Of a stretch of DNA of 64,000 nucleotides, positions 1 to 7,289 are shown one piece after another. Every line of letters starts with the position of its first letter. The first letter of the stretch is position 1. The notes under the pieces are model-generated. The model did no database searches. It saw only the letters and a list, made by a program, of their open reading frames with translations, and was not told the origin of the DNA. The stretch is from Corynebacterium maris DSM 45190 (GTDB lineage: Bacteria; Actinomycetota; Actinomycetes; Mycobacteriales; Mycobacteriaceae): NCBI RefSeq assembly GCF_000442645.1, contig NC_021915.1, positions 2,232,001 to 2,296,000 of the forward strand, read 5' to 3'. Both the position numbers and the translations under genes were made by a program.

Positions 1-1
1 G

Positions 2-448
2 CTGCTCTACGGGGCGCTCACGACCAGGGTCGACGCCCGTAAATTGCTGGTCTTCTTCTCCTTCGGCAGCACCGTCGTACTGGTCGGGTTCATCGGCTCC
101 ACCTCGCTGCCGACTCTGATGTTCCTCTTCGGCGTCGCCGTGGGCATGCTGCTCAACGGGTGCATCACCGGCCTGTACACCATCACCCCGGCGGCATACC
201 CCTCCACGGTGCGGGCCACCGGGGTGGGCGCAGCCATCGGCGTCTCTCGGCTGGGCGCGGTGCTCGCGCCGATCGTGATCGGCTACCTCAACGAAGGCGG
301 CTGGTCCCCCGTCGCGCTCTACACGCTGGCCGCCGTCATCGTCGCCGCCGCCGGGATCGTATTGATGGCCCTGCGCCTCAACCCGGAGCGCACAGTGACT
401 CACATCCAGAGTGCCGCGGAGTCGGAGAAACAGCTCAGCGCACGCTGA
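2..448 (+). CDS. MFS transporter, aromatic acid:H+ symporter type (C-terminal part)
   Basis: The gene enters from the left edge, so only about the last 148 residues are visible, in the frame that starts at base 2. They contain a loop motif G-A-L-T-T-R-V-D-A-R-K typical of the repeated cytoplasmic loop of MFS carriers, four or so hydrophobic helices, and the Y-P-S-T-V-R-A-T-G-V-G / S-R-L-G-A-V-L-A-P signature of the aromatic-acid symporter branch (PcaK/BenK relatives). The protein ends in a charged cytoplasmic tail. It is convergent with the Rieske gene and their 3' ends overlap by 14 bases. Substrate is not readable from this fragment. Confidence 0.8.
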   Translation: MLYGALTTRVDARKLLVFFSFGSTVVLVGFIGSTSLPTLMFLFGVAVGMLLNGCITGLYTITPAAYPSTVRATGVGAAIGVSRLGAVLAPIVIGYLNEGGWSPVALYTLAAVIVAAAGIVLMALRLNPERTVTHIQSAAESEKQLSAR

Positions 449-764
449 GCCAGATCTCCCCGCCGCGCAGTTCCACCTCGTGGACGCCCAGCCGCCCGCG
501 GGCGGGGTAGTTGACCGCCTCGCCGGTGCGCACGTCGAAGGTGCCTTTGTGGAGCCAGCAGGTGACGACCCCGTCGGCGCAGCTCCTGCGCCCCTCTTTC
601 CCGAGGGAAGCGCCCAGGTGCGTGCAGACGTCGTCGACGGCGAAAAATTCTTCGCCCTGCCGGAACACGGCGATCGCCTGGTCATGGCCCGTCTGTTCCG
701 GTGGAACGACGAGGGCGTGCCCGTCCTCGACGTCGTTGATCTCTCCGATGTGTAGAACCGTCAT
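435..764 (-). CDS. Rieske [2Fe-2S] ferredoxin (non-haem dioxygenase / nitrite reductase small-subunit type)
   Basis: A 109-residue soluble protein with a complete Rieske cluster motif: C47-T-H49-L-G and C69-W-L-H72-K-G, i.e. the CxH ... CxxH ligand set, spaced 20 residues apart as in dioxygenase ferredoxins. It should pass single electrons to an oxygenase or reductase, but no oxygenase component lies in the window, so the partner is unknown. Closest family by eye is the ferredoxin component of phenylpropionate/biphenyl dioxygenases. A TACTGT -10 box (772-777) lies seven bases before the ATG, predicting a leaderless message. Its 3' end overlaps the MFS gene tail-to-tail. Confidence 0.88.
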   Translation of the reverse strand: MTVLHIGEINDVEDGHALVVPPEQTGHDQAIAVFRQGEEFFAVDDVCTHLGASLGKEGRRSCADGVVTCWLHKGTFDVRTGEAVNYPARGRLGVHEVELRGGEIWLSVR

Positions 765-791
765 GGGACTGACAGTAACCGCCGTAGGCTA

Positions 792-842
792 AGAAAAAAG
801 CTCAAAGCCGGGCCCCTCCCCTGTTGGGAGGTGCCCGGCTTT
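792..842 (-). terminator. Rho-independent terminator of the clpP1-clpP2 operon
   Basis: Ten-base stem 804-813/833-842 with an inner CCTCCC/GGGAGG stem; on the minus strand it is followed by TTTGAGCTTTTTTC. It lies 20 bases past the clpP2 stop codon. Confidence 0.85.
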
Positions 843-861
843 ATCGTGCGCCGCGGTGCGG

Positions 862-1485
862 TTACGCGTTGAGCTTGCGGTACTCGAAGACCTGGTCGAT
901 CATGCCGTACTCGAGAGCGTCCTCTGCCGTGAGGATCTTGTCGCGGTCGGTGTCGATGCGGATCTGCTCCGCGCTCCGGTTGGTGTGGCGGGAGAGGGTG
1001 GTCTCCATGAGGTGGCGCATGCGCTCGATCTCAGCGGCCTGGATCTCCAGGTCGGAGACCTGGCCCTGGGTGCCCTGGGTGGCCGGCTGGTGAATGAGCA
1101 CACGGGCGTTGGGCAGCGCGGCGCGCTTGCCCGGGGCGCCGGCGGCCAGCAGCACGGCCGCAGCGGAGGCCGCCTGACCGAGGCAGACGGTCTGGACGTC
1201 CGGGCGGACGTACTGCATGGTGTCGTAGATGGCCATCAGCGCGGTGAACGAGCCGCCCGGCGAGTTGATGTACATCGTGATGTCGCGGTCCGGATCCTGG
1301 GACTCCAGCACCAGCAGCTGTGCCATGATGTCATTCGCGGAGGTGTCGTCGACCTGGGTGCCCAGGAAGATGATGCGCTCCTCGAAGAGCTTGGAGTAGG
1401 GGTTGGTTTCCTTGGTTCCGTACGAGGACTGCTCGACAAACGACGGCAGAACGTAACGGGATTCAGGCATACGTGCGTTGTTCAT
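862..1485 (-). CDS. clpP2: ATP-dependent Clp protease proteolytic subunit 2
   Basis: Serine peptidase subunit of the ClpP1P2 barrel, which degrades unfolded substrates delivered by ClpX or ClpC. The 207-residue protein shows the ClpP core, including Y-I-N-S-P-G-G and catalytic Ser107 (in G-Q-A-A-S-A), His132 (in L-I-H-Q-P) and an Asp in D-T-D-R-D near 182. The N-terminal extension R-Y-V-L-P-S-F closely resembles mycobacterial ClpP2 and separates it from ClpP1. The ATG is preceded by GAAGGAGAC. It is second in the operon, 21 bases after clpP1. In actinobacteria the active enzyme is a mixed ClpP1/ClpP2 tetradecamer, so co-transcription makes sense. Confidence 0.97.
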   Translation of the reverse strand: MNNARMPESRYVLPSFVEQSSYGTKETNPYSKLFEERIIFLGTQVDDTSANDIMAQLLVLESQDPDRDITMYINSPGGSFTALMAIYDTMQYVRPDVQTVCLGQAASAAAVLLAAGAPGKRAALPNARVLIHQPATQGTQGQVSDLEIQAAEIERMRHLMETTLSRHTNRSAEQIRIDTDRDKILTAEDALEYGMIDQVFEYRKLNA

Positions 1486-1506
1486 AATTTTGTCTCCTTC
1501 GATCCC

Positions 1507-2106
1507 TTAGTTTCCGACAGCGCCCTGGGCGTTGGTGATCACGTGGTCGACCATGCCGTAATCCTTGGCTTCCGCTGCGGTGAACCAGCGGTCACGGTCG
1601 GAGTCCTTGGTGACCTGCTCGAAGGTCTGCCCGGTGTGCTCTGCGATCAGCTCGGCCATCTCGCGCTTGGTGGCGGCGAACTGCTCTGCTTGGATCGAAA
1701 TGTCGGCCGCGGTGCCGCCGATGCCGGCGGAGGGCTGGTGCATCATGATGCGGGCGTGCGGGAGCGCGAAACGCTTGCCCTTCGTGCCACCGGAAAGCAG
1801 GAACTGGCCCATGGAGGCGGCCAGGCCCATGCCGTAGGTGGCGATGTCGCACGGCGAGTACTTCATCGTGTCGTAGATCGCCATACCGGCGGTGACGGAG
1901 CCACCCGGCGAGTTGATGTACAGCGAGATGTCGCGGGTGGGATCTTCCGCAGAGAGCAGCAGAATCTGTGCGCAGAGCTTATTCGCGATCTCATCGTCCA
2001 CCTGCTGGCCGAGGAAAATAATGCGCTCACGCAGCAGGCGCTCGTAGACGGAGTCGCCCAGGTTCATGCCTCCGGTCGGAGACGTCATCTGGATCTTGTC
2101 AGTCAT
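1507..2106 (-). CDS. clpP1: ATP-dependent Clp protease proteolytic subunit 1
   Basis: First gene of the clpP1P2 operon. The 199-residue protein has the ClpP fold with Ser98 in G-L-A-A-S-M-G, His123 in M-M-H-Q-P and a C-terminal D-S-D-R-D-R-W-F segment, all as in mycobacterial ClpP1. N-terminal residues are expected to be removed by self-processing. The ATG follows AGGAGCAAGAACGAT, a strong ribosome site. Upstream lies a -10 box (TAGGGT, 2146-2151) and a full match to the ClgR operator consensus, so induction by ClgR under protein-folding or envelope stress is likely. Confidence 0.97.
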   Translation of the reverse strand: MTDKIQMTSPTGGMNLGDSVYERLLRERIIFLGQQVDDEIANKLCAQILLLSAEDPTRDISLYINSPGGSVTAGMAIYDTMKYSPCDIATYGMGLAASMGQFLLSGGTKGKRFALPHARIMMHQPSAGIGGTAADISIQAEQFAATKREMAELIAEHTGQTFEQVTKDSDRDRWFTAAEAKDYGMVDHVITNAQGAVGN

Positions 2107-2145
2107 ATCGTTCTTGCTCCTGTAATCGTCGATTTCAATGCCTCC

Positions 2146-2196
2146 ACCCTACTAGCGCACAGTCGACCATGGCCCACGTGTTCGCTAACAGCGTTG
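2146..2196 (-). promoter_or_regulatory. clpP1P2 promoter with ClgR operator
   Basis: The 18-mer TGTTCGCTAACAGCGTTG (2179-2196) fits every position of the C. glutamicum ClgR consensus WNNWCGCYNANRGCGWWS as I remember it. It lies 27 bases upstream of a minus-strand -10 hexamer TAGGGT (2146-2151), where an activator is expected to sit. The pairing with clpP1 agrees with the known role of ClgR as activator of clp genes. Confidence 0.85.
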
Positions 2197-2212
2197 CACG
2201 CGGGCCATGGTC
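2165..2212. repeat. 11-bp inverted repeat surrounding the ClgR operator
   Basis: GACCATGGCCC at 2165-2175 and its exact complement at 2202-2212 bracket the ClgR box. The arms lie between the glnA-like stop codon and clpP1. No T-run follows on either strand, so a classical terminator is unlikely. Either a cruciform/second operator or a read-through attenuator is possible. Confidence 0.8.
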
Positions 2213-2224
2213 AAAACACTGGCT

Positions 2225-3661
2225 CTAGCAGTTGAAGTAGAGCTCGAATTCCTTCGGGGTCGGCCCCTCTCGCATGGGGTTGATCTCCCGATCGTACTTC
2301 AGCCCGATGTAGGACTCGATCAGGTCGGCGGTGAAGACGTCGCCGGTGGTCAGGAACTCGTTGTCCTCCTCCAGCGCACGCAGCGACTCCTCGAGAGACT
2401 CCGGCAGCTTCTCCACCTTCGCGGCGTCCTCCGGGTCGAGCTCATAGAGGTCCTTGTCCATCGGCTCGCCCGGCTCGATGCGCTTGATGATGCCGTCCAG
2501 GCCGGCCATCATCTGCGCGGCGAACCCGAGGTAGGGGTTGCCCGACGGGTCCGGGGCGCGGAACTCAATGCGCTTGGCCTTCGGCGAGGGGCCGGTGACC
2601 GGAATGCGGATCGCGGCCGAGCGGTTGCGCTGGGAGTAGGCCAGGTTCACCGGCGCCTCGAAGCCGGAGTAGAGACGACGGTAGGAGTTGACGGTCGGGT
2701 TGGTGAAGGCCAGCACCGCCGGGGCATGCGCCATGAGGCCGCCGATGTAGTGGCGTGCCATGTCGGACAGGCCGCCGTAGCCTTCCTCGTCGTAGAACAG
2801 CGGCTTGCCGTCCTTCCACAGCGACTGGTGGGCGTGCATGCCGGAACCACCGTCGTGCAGCAGCGGCTTGGGCATGAAGGTCGCGACCTGGCCCATCTGA
2901 TCCGCGGTCATCTTGACCACGTACTTGAAGGTCTGCAGATCGTCGGCCGCATGCAGCAGCGTATTGAAGCGGTAGTTGACTTCCTGGATTCCGCCGGTGG
3001 CGACCTCGTGGTGGAAGCGTTCGATTTCGAAGCCGACCTGCGCCAGGTTGTGGGCGATCTCGTCGCGCACCGGAATGGTCTTGTCGTACGGGGCCGTCGG
3101 GAAGTAGCCGTCGGTGACGCGGATCTTGTTGCCCAGGTTCGGGGATCCGTCGATCATCGTCTCGGCGTCGGAGTTCCACCAGCCCTCGTCGGAGTCGACC
3201 TCATGGAAGGAGCGGTGGACGTCGGTGGAGTAACGCACCGAGTCGAAGACGTAGAACTCTGCCTCCGCGCCGATGCTGCAGGAATCCGCGATGCCCGTGG
3301 ACACCAGGTACTCTTCCGCCTTGCGTGCGACGTTGCGCGGGTCGCGGGAGAAGGGCTCGTACGTGAAAGGGTCGTGGACGAAGAACTTCATGTTGACCGT
3401 CTTGCGGCGACGGAACGGGTCCAGGTGCGCGGTCGCGACGTCCGGCATGAGCGTCATGTCGGACTGGTCGACGGTGGTGAAGCCCGCCACGGAAGAGCCG
3501 TCGAAGGCGAAGCCCTCCTGCGCTGCTTCTTCCGTGAAAGCTGCGGCGGGAACGGTCAGGGCGCGCTCCGTACCCAGGAGATCCGTGAAGCGAATATCAA
3601 GGTATTCCACCTCCTCATCACGCAGATAAGAAACTAATTCGTCGTTGGTGGAAAATGACAT
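2225..3661 (-). CDS. Glutamine synthetase, GSI family, paired with a tyramine-oxidase-B-like gene
   Basis: A full-length 478-residue type I glutamine synthetase (ATP + glutamate + NH3 or an amine). Recognisable blocks include F-A-F-D-G-S-S near 50, E-A-E-F-Y near 135, N-Y-R-F-N, G-M-H-A-H-Q-S (catalytic loop), R-N-R-S-A-A-I-R and E-F-R-A-P-D-P-S-G-N-P-Y. The adenylylation region reads K-D-L-Y-E-L, so the modifiable Tyr is present. It clearly resembles corynebacterial GlnA, but it sits next to an amine-related gene between tig and clpP, so it may be a second copy that gamma-glutamylates amines (as PuuA/GlnA3 proteins do). I left the symbol empty because I cannot tell GlnA from a paralogue. The start was chosen as ATG at 3661; the AGGAG is 13 bases away, with a mini-ORF between. 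Confidence 0.9.
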   Translation of the reverse strand: MSFSTNDELVSYLRDEEVEYLDIRFTDLLGTERALTVPAAAFTEEAAQEGFAFDGSSVAGFTTVDQSDMTLMPDVATAHLDPFRRRKTVNMKFFVHDPFTYEPFSRDPRNVARKAEEYLVSTGIADSCSIGAEAEFYVFDSVRYSTDVHRSFHEVDSDEGWWNSDAETMIDGSPNLGNKIRVTDGYFPTAPYDKTIPVRDEIAHNLAQVGFEIERFHHEVATGGIQEVNYRFNTLLHAADDLQTFKYVVKMTADQMGQVATFMPKPLLHDGGSGMHAHQSLWKDGKPLFYDEEGYGGLSDMARHYIGGLMAHAPAVLAFTNPTVNSYRRLYSGFEAPVNLAYSQRNRSAAIRIPVTGPSPKAKRIEFRAPDPSGNPYLGFAAQMMAGLDGIIKRIEPGEPMDKDLYELDPEDAAKVEKLPESLEESLRALEEDNEFLTTGDVFTADLIESYIGLKYDREINPMREGPTPKEFELYFNC

Positions 3662-3703
3662 TATTCGTTCATTGCTCCTAGGTAAGGGGTGCGGTCGGCG
3701 TCG

Positions 3704-4864
3704 TTAAGACAGGGTCGGCGTGTCCCACAGGTTGAGCGGGGTGCCGATGCCCTTCTCCACCGCATTGTTGTAGAGATCGAAGGCCCACGCCACGTCCTCG
3801 ACCGGCATGCCGCCGATGGAGTAGCAGAAGATCTCGTCGTCGTTCTGACGTCCCAGGGCCTTGCCGGAGGCGATGTCACCGATGTTGACCAGTCGCTCTT
3901 CCGGCAGTACGCCCTCTTCCTTCATGTCCCACCAGCGGTTGCCCGGGATACCGAGCAGCTGCTCATAGGTCACGTCGGGGCCGTTCTCGTGGAACCACTC
4001 GGAGTAGAGGCCGGTGTAGTCCACGACGAGACGGGTGGACTCGTCCTTGATGAAGTCCTCGTCGAAACGAGCCGCCGCCGGGCAAAGCACCAGGGCGCCG
4101 GGCTTGAGCCATTCGCGCTTGAAATACGGGAAGCCCTGCGGTCCGTCCGGCGACGTGGAAGTGCCGCCGATGAGGATGTCGGAGCCTTCGATGGCTTCCT
4201 GCTCGGTGTCGACGACGGTCACGGACTCCAGCTGCGGGAAATTCTCCCGGAACCAGTCGGCGGTGCGCTGGGTGGAGCCGGCGGAGCGGCCCTTGATCTT
4301 CAAGTGCTTGATGCTGGGTCGTTGGGTCAGCGAGGAGGCGAAGATGGTGCGACTCATGACGCCCGGGCCGATGATGCCGACGGTTTCGGCGTTCTCGACG
4401 GCCAGGTGCTTGACGCCCACGGCCGGCACCGCACCGGTGCGGTACGCGGACAACAGGTTGGCCGACATGACGGCTTTCGGGGCGCCGGTCACGGTGTCGT
4501 TCAGCACGAACACGTGGATGGAACGCGGCAGATCGTGCTGACGGTTTTCCGTGTTGGAGCCGTACCACTTCACGCCGGTGGACCGGAAGCGGCCGCCGAT
4601 ATACGCCGGCATCGCCATAAAACGACGGTCCGGCCCGTTGGCCGGCATGCCCTCGTGCTCCGGGTTGTCGGGGAAGTTGATCTGGGCGCCGTGCGAGTTT
4701 CCTGATGCTCCGGCCATGCGGTAGTCGCCGTCGGCCAACAGGATGAGGGTCTCTTCCATGGTCTCCACGCAGGCCGCCGAATCAGTCACCCCCGCTTCGA
4801 TCATGTCGGGCTCGGAGAGCCAGAGGAGGTCGATCTTCGGTCCGTTAGCGTAAGGGTCGCTCAC
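3704..4864 (-). CDS. Ornithine cyclodeaminase/mu-crystallin family protein, tyramine oxidase subunit B-like
   Basis: A 386-residue NAD(P)-binding protein of the ornithine-cyclodeaminase/mu-crystallin superfamily. Landmarks are R-S-T-G-V-K-W-Y-G-S around the substrate site, then the Rossmann turn V-G-I-I-G-P-G-V-M-S-R and the A-I-E-G-S-D-I-L-I-G-G-T-S segment. Its length and C-terminal region match the group annotated as tyramine oxidase subunit B, a label with little biochemical backing. GTG at 4864 was chosen because AGAAGG sits six bases before it; longer in-frame starts lack a ribosome site. It is 42 bases upstream of the glutamine synthetase gene on the same strand and probably co-transcribed, suggesting amine or amino-acid nitrogen use. 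Confidence 0.8.
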   Translation of the reverse strand: MSDPYANGPKIDLLWLSEPDMIEAGVTDSAACVETMEETLILLADGDYRMAGASGNSHGAQINFPDNPEHEGMPANGPDRRFMAMPAYIGGRFRSTGVKWYGSNTENRQHDLPRSIHVFVLNDTVTGAPKAVMSANLLSAYRTGAVPAVGVKHLAVENAETVGIIGPGVMSRTIFASSLTQRPSIKHLKIKGRSAGSTQRTADWFRENFPQLESVTVVDTEQEAIEGSDILIGGTSTSPDGPQGFPYFKREWLKPGALVLCPAAARFDEDFIKDESTRLVVDYTGLYSEWFHENGPDVTYEQLLGIPGNRWWDMKEEGVLPEERLVNIGDIASGKALGRQNDDEIFCYSIGGMPVEDVAWAFDLYNNAVEKGIGTPLNLWDTPTLS

Positions 4865-5269
4865 ATTCTGCCTTCTGTAGATTACGGACCGCACGGCATG
4901 CGGGCACTTCTCCAACGGGGTAAACGGTGATGTCGCAACCGCCGTGCCCGGAGGCGCCCACACTACGCATACCGTGCGGGTGGTCTCCCACCACAGTACC
5001 TAATTTGGATGATCATGCCGCCGCTTCCGCACCGCCAGCGCCTGATCCCGCAGGTCAGACAGTACATAGGCAGGTATCGCCCGGCTACCCCCATACGGGG
5101 GAAATCGACCTACGGACACATACACATGATGGGGCAAAATTCTTCCACCCCCGTCGTGGACGGGCTGGGCAGATGGGCGTCGCCGACACATCGGGTATTT
5201 CCGCTCAAACATTCTTGCGCGCCCGCGGGGCCTCACCTGATCCCCGTTACCCGGCAACCAGCAGACACG
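4865..5269. other. 405-bp intergenic region upstream of the tynB-like/glutamine synthetase pair
   Basis: No convincing gene is present; an 85-codon minus-strand frame (5000-5257) lacks a ribosome site and a credible composition. The stretch should hold the promoter for the two downstream minus-strand genes; minus-strand TAGTGT and TAGGTA hexamers lie near 4965-5000. It also carries a C5-AT-AC-G5-type palindrome (CCCCCATACGGGGG, about 5095-5108) resembling copper-responsive CsoR operators. Confidence 0.5.
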
Positions 5270-5305
5270 AAAAAGGCCCGGCCACGCTTCTGCGTGGCCG
5301 GGCCT
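5270..5305 (-). terminator. Rho-independent terminator of tig
   Basis: A perfect 14-bp stem (5274-5287/5292-5305) with a four-base loop, followed on the minus strand by TTTTT. It lies 26 bases past the tig stop codon. Confidence 0.95.
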
Positions 5306-5331
5306 CTATCCGGCGTCAATGCACTGGGAGA

Positions 5332-6732
5332 CTACTTGTCGTCGCCCTCGGCGGCGTCTTCTTCGCCAGCGGCGATGTCAGCGCCGGTCAGGTCGGCGTC
5401 CTCGTCTTCCTCGATCTCACCGAAGTACTGCTTCGGGTCGACCTCGGTGCCCTCGTCGTCCTTGACCTCGACACGGCAGATGGCGGACGCCAGCGCCTTG
5501 CCGCGACGGACGTCGGCGAAGAGGTTGCCGATCTGGTTGCCCTGCTGCAGCTGCTGGACGAACTGGTTCGGGTCCATGCCGTAGGACTGGGCGGTGAACA
5601 GGATGTGGTCGGTCAGCTCCTGCTGGGAGACGTCCGGATCCTCTTCTTCGGCCAGGGTGTCCAGGAACAGCTGGGTGCGGACGGACTCCTCGGCCTGCTC
5701 GCGGGACTGCTTGTCGAACTCTTCGCGGGTGGTGCCCTGCGCCTCGAGCAGCTGAGCGAGGGCGGCCTCGTCGTGCGCCATCTGGCCCAGGAGCTGGTGC
5801 AGCTGGGAGTGGACCTGCTCGTCGACGACCGACTCCGGCAGAGCGAAGTCGACCTTCTCCAGGGCGAGCTTGAGCACCTCGTCGCGGATGGCCGCGGCCT
5901 GGTCACCCTTCTTGGACTCCTCGAGCTGGGTCTTGGTGGACTCGCGGAGCTCGTCGACGGTGTCGAACTCGGAAGCCATCTGCGCGAACTCGTCGTCAAG
6001 CTCCGGGAGCTTGCGCTCCTTGGTCTGCTGGACGCGGACCTTGATGGTCGCTTCCTTGCCGGCGTGCTCGCCGGTTTCGAGGGTCGCTGTGAACTCGGCG
6101 TCCTCGTCGGTCTTCAGTCCGCGCAGCGCGGTGTCCAGGCCCTTGATCAGGTCGTCGGAGCCGATCTCGTAGGACAGGCCCTCGGTGGAGGCCTCTTCGA
6201 CCTTCTCGCCGTCGACCTCGGCCTCGATGTCGATGACGGCGAAGTCGCCGGTCTTCATCTTGCGCTTGGTGTCCTTGAGCTCACCGAAACGCGCGCGCAG
6301 CTCGTCCAGCTCGGCGTCGACGGCCTCGTCGTCGACCTGCAGGGCCGGGACGGTGACGGAGAAGTCCGCGAAGTCCGGGACGTCGAACTCCGGACGGACG
6401 TCGACCTCGGCGGTGAACTCGACGAAGTCGTTGTCCTCGACCTGGGAGATGTCGATCTGCGGCTGCGCGATGACCTTGAGGTTGTGCTCTTCGCAGGCCT
6501 CCTGGTACTTCGCCGGCAGCATGTCGTTGATGACCTGCTCCAGGATCGGGCCACGGCCGAAACGCGCGTCGATGAGCTGACGCGGAGCCTTGCCCTTACG
6601 GAAGCCCGGAATGTTGACCTGCTGCGCGATAGCGGCGTACGCCTGGTCGAATTCCGTGTCGAGTTCGCTGAAGGGAACGTTGACAGTCAGCTTGACGCGG
6701 GTGTCGTTGAGCTTCTCGACGGAAGTCTTCAC
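5332..6732 (-). CDS. tig: Trigger factor, ribosome-associated chaperone/peptidyl-prolyl isomerase
   Basis: Binds the ribosome exit tunnel and assists folding of new chains. The 466-residue protein has the three expected parts: an N-terminal ribosome-binding domain with the signature F-R-K-G-K-A-P near residue 45, a central FKBP-like domain (about 150-245: 'GDFAVIDIEAEVDGE' onwards) and a long helical C-terminal domain. It ends in a very acidic tail (D/E-rich, last 35 residues), common in actinobacterial homologues. The GTG at 6732 was chosen because AGGAG lies ten bases before it and the product then begins V-K-T-S-V-E-K-L as in relatives; an upstream ATG would read into tRNA-Pro. Monocistronic, with a strong terminator. 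Confidence 0.97.
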   Translation of the reverse strand: MKTSVEKLNDTRVKLTVNVPFSELDTEFDQAYAAIAQQVNIPGFRKGKAPRQLIDARFGRGPILEQVINDMLPAKYQEACEEHNLKVIAQPQIDISQVEDNDFVEFTAEVDVRPEFDVPDFADFSVTVPALQVDDEAVDAELDELRARFGELKDTKRKMKTGDFAVIDIEAEVDGEKVEEASTEGLSYEIGSDDLIKGLDTALRGLKTDEDAEFTATLETGEHAGKEATIKVRVQQTKERKLPELDDEFAQMASEFDTVDELRESTKTQLEESKKGDQAAAIRDEVLKLALEKVDFALPESVVDEQVHSQLHQLLGQMAHDEAALAQLLEAQGTTREEFDKQSREQAEESVRTQLFLDTLAEEEDPDVSQQELTDHILFTAQSYGMDPNQFVQQLQQGNQIGNLFADVRRGKALASAICRVEVKDDEGTEVDPKQYFGEIEEDEDADLTGADIAAGEEDAAEGDDK

Positions 6733-6817
6733 GTAGTTACTCTCCTGGATTCGTTGATGATGACTAAATATGAATTCTGAAGTTTTTCTCAAGGCCGCGT
6801 AAAAACGGCCCCGTGAG

Positions 6818-6891
6818 TCGGGGCGACAGGATTTGAACCTGCGACCCCCTGCTCCCAAAGCAGGTGCGCTACCAAACTGCGCCACGCCCCG
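6818..6891 (-). tRNA. tRNA-Pro (anticodon TGG)
   Basis: Full cloverleaf: seven-base acceptor CGGGGCG/CGCCCCG, anticodon loop TTTGGGA read as TGG, and GGTTCAAATCC T-loop. The 3' CCA is not encoded. It lies upstream of tig on the same strand. Confidence 0.95.
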
Positions 6892-7054
6892 TGTCACCGC
6901 GGAATGCACCGCAGCGATCACAAGAAGTCACTTTACCGCCTACCCCGTCACGGCGGATTCATTGGGGTCGCTTTAGTCCCCCGCGCGTCTTCTGCGCGCC
7001 CCCTCCGTTGCCCGCGCCACCTTCACAAAAGGCCGGAGAGGAGCCGGAAAAGAC

Positions 7055-7082
7055 TTCAGGCGCCCCACGCGGGGCGCCTGAA
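7055..7082 (-). terminator. Terminator of tRNA-Gly
   Basis: A 12-bp perfect stem (7055-7066/7071-7082) with loop ACGC, followed on the minus strand by GTCTTTTCC. It lies directly after the tRNA-Gly gene. Confidence 0.88.
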
Positions 7083-7088
7083 ATAAAT

Positions 7089-7163
7089 TGGAGGGGATGA
7101 CGGGAATCGAACCCGCGTCTTCAGCTTGGAAGGCTGAGGTATTAGCCACTATACGACATCCCC
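7089..7163 (-). tRNA. tRNA-Gly (anticodon TCC)
   Basis: Acceptor GGGGATG/CATCCCC, anticodon loop CTTCCAA giving TCC, and GGTTCGATTCC T-loop. The terminal CCA is encoded (7089-7091), unlike in the neighbouring tRNA-Pro. Confidence 0.95.
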
Positions 7164-7289
7164 AGTGCGTGGAAGAGTCTAACCCATCAAGGGGTGCGGC
7201 GTGAAATCCCCTGGCCGATAGGGGAACATCCCCGGCGTCTGTGACGTTGAATAGACTAGAAGGAAATAGAAACACTCGGGACGTCTCCG

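Noticed and set aside
2207..3637. Long plus-strand open frame opposite the glutamine synthetase gene
   Set aside because: It mirrors the codons of a clear gene in GC-rich DNA, has no family features and is rich in His/Arg/Gly.
5000..5257. 85-codon minus-strand frame in the long intergenic region
   Set aside because: No ribosome site or -10 at leaderless spacing and no recognisable features.
4927..6780. Long plus-strand frame opposite trigger factor
   Set aside because: Runs through the terminator and tRNA-side sequence; its Leu/Asp/Gly composition is the shadow of the minus-strand gene.
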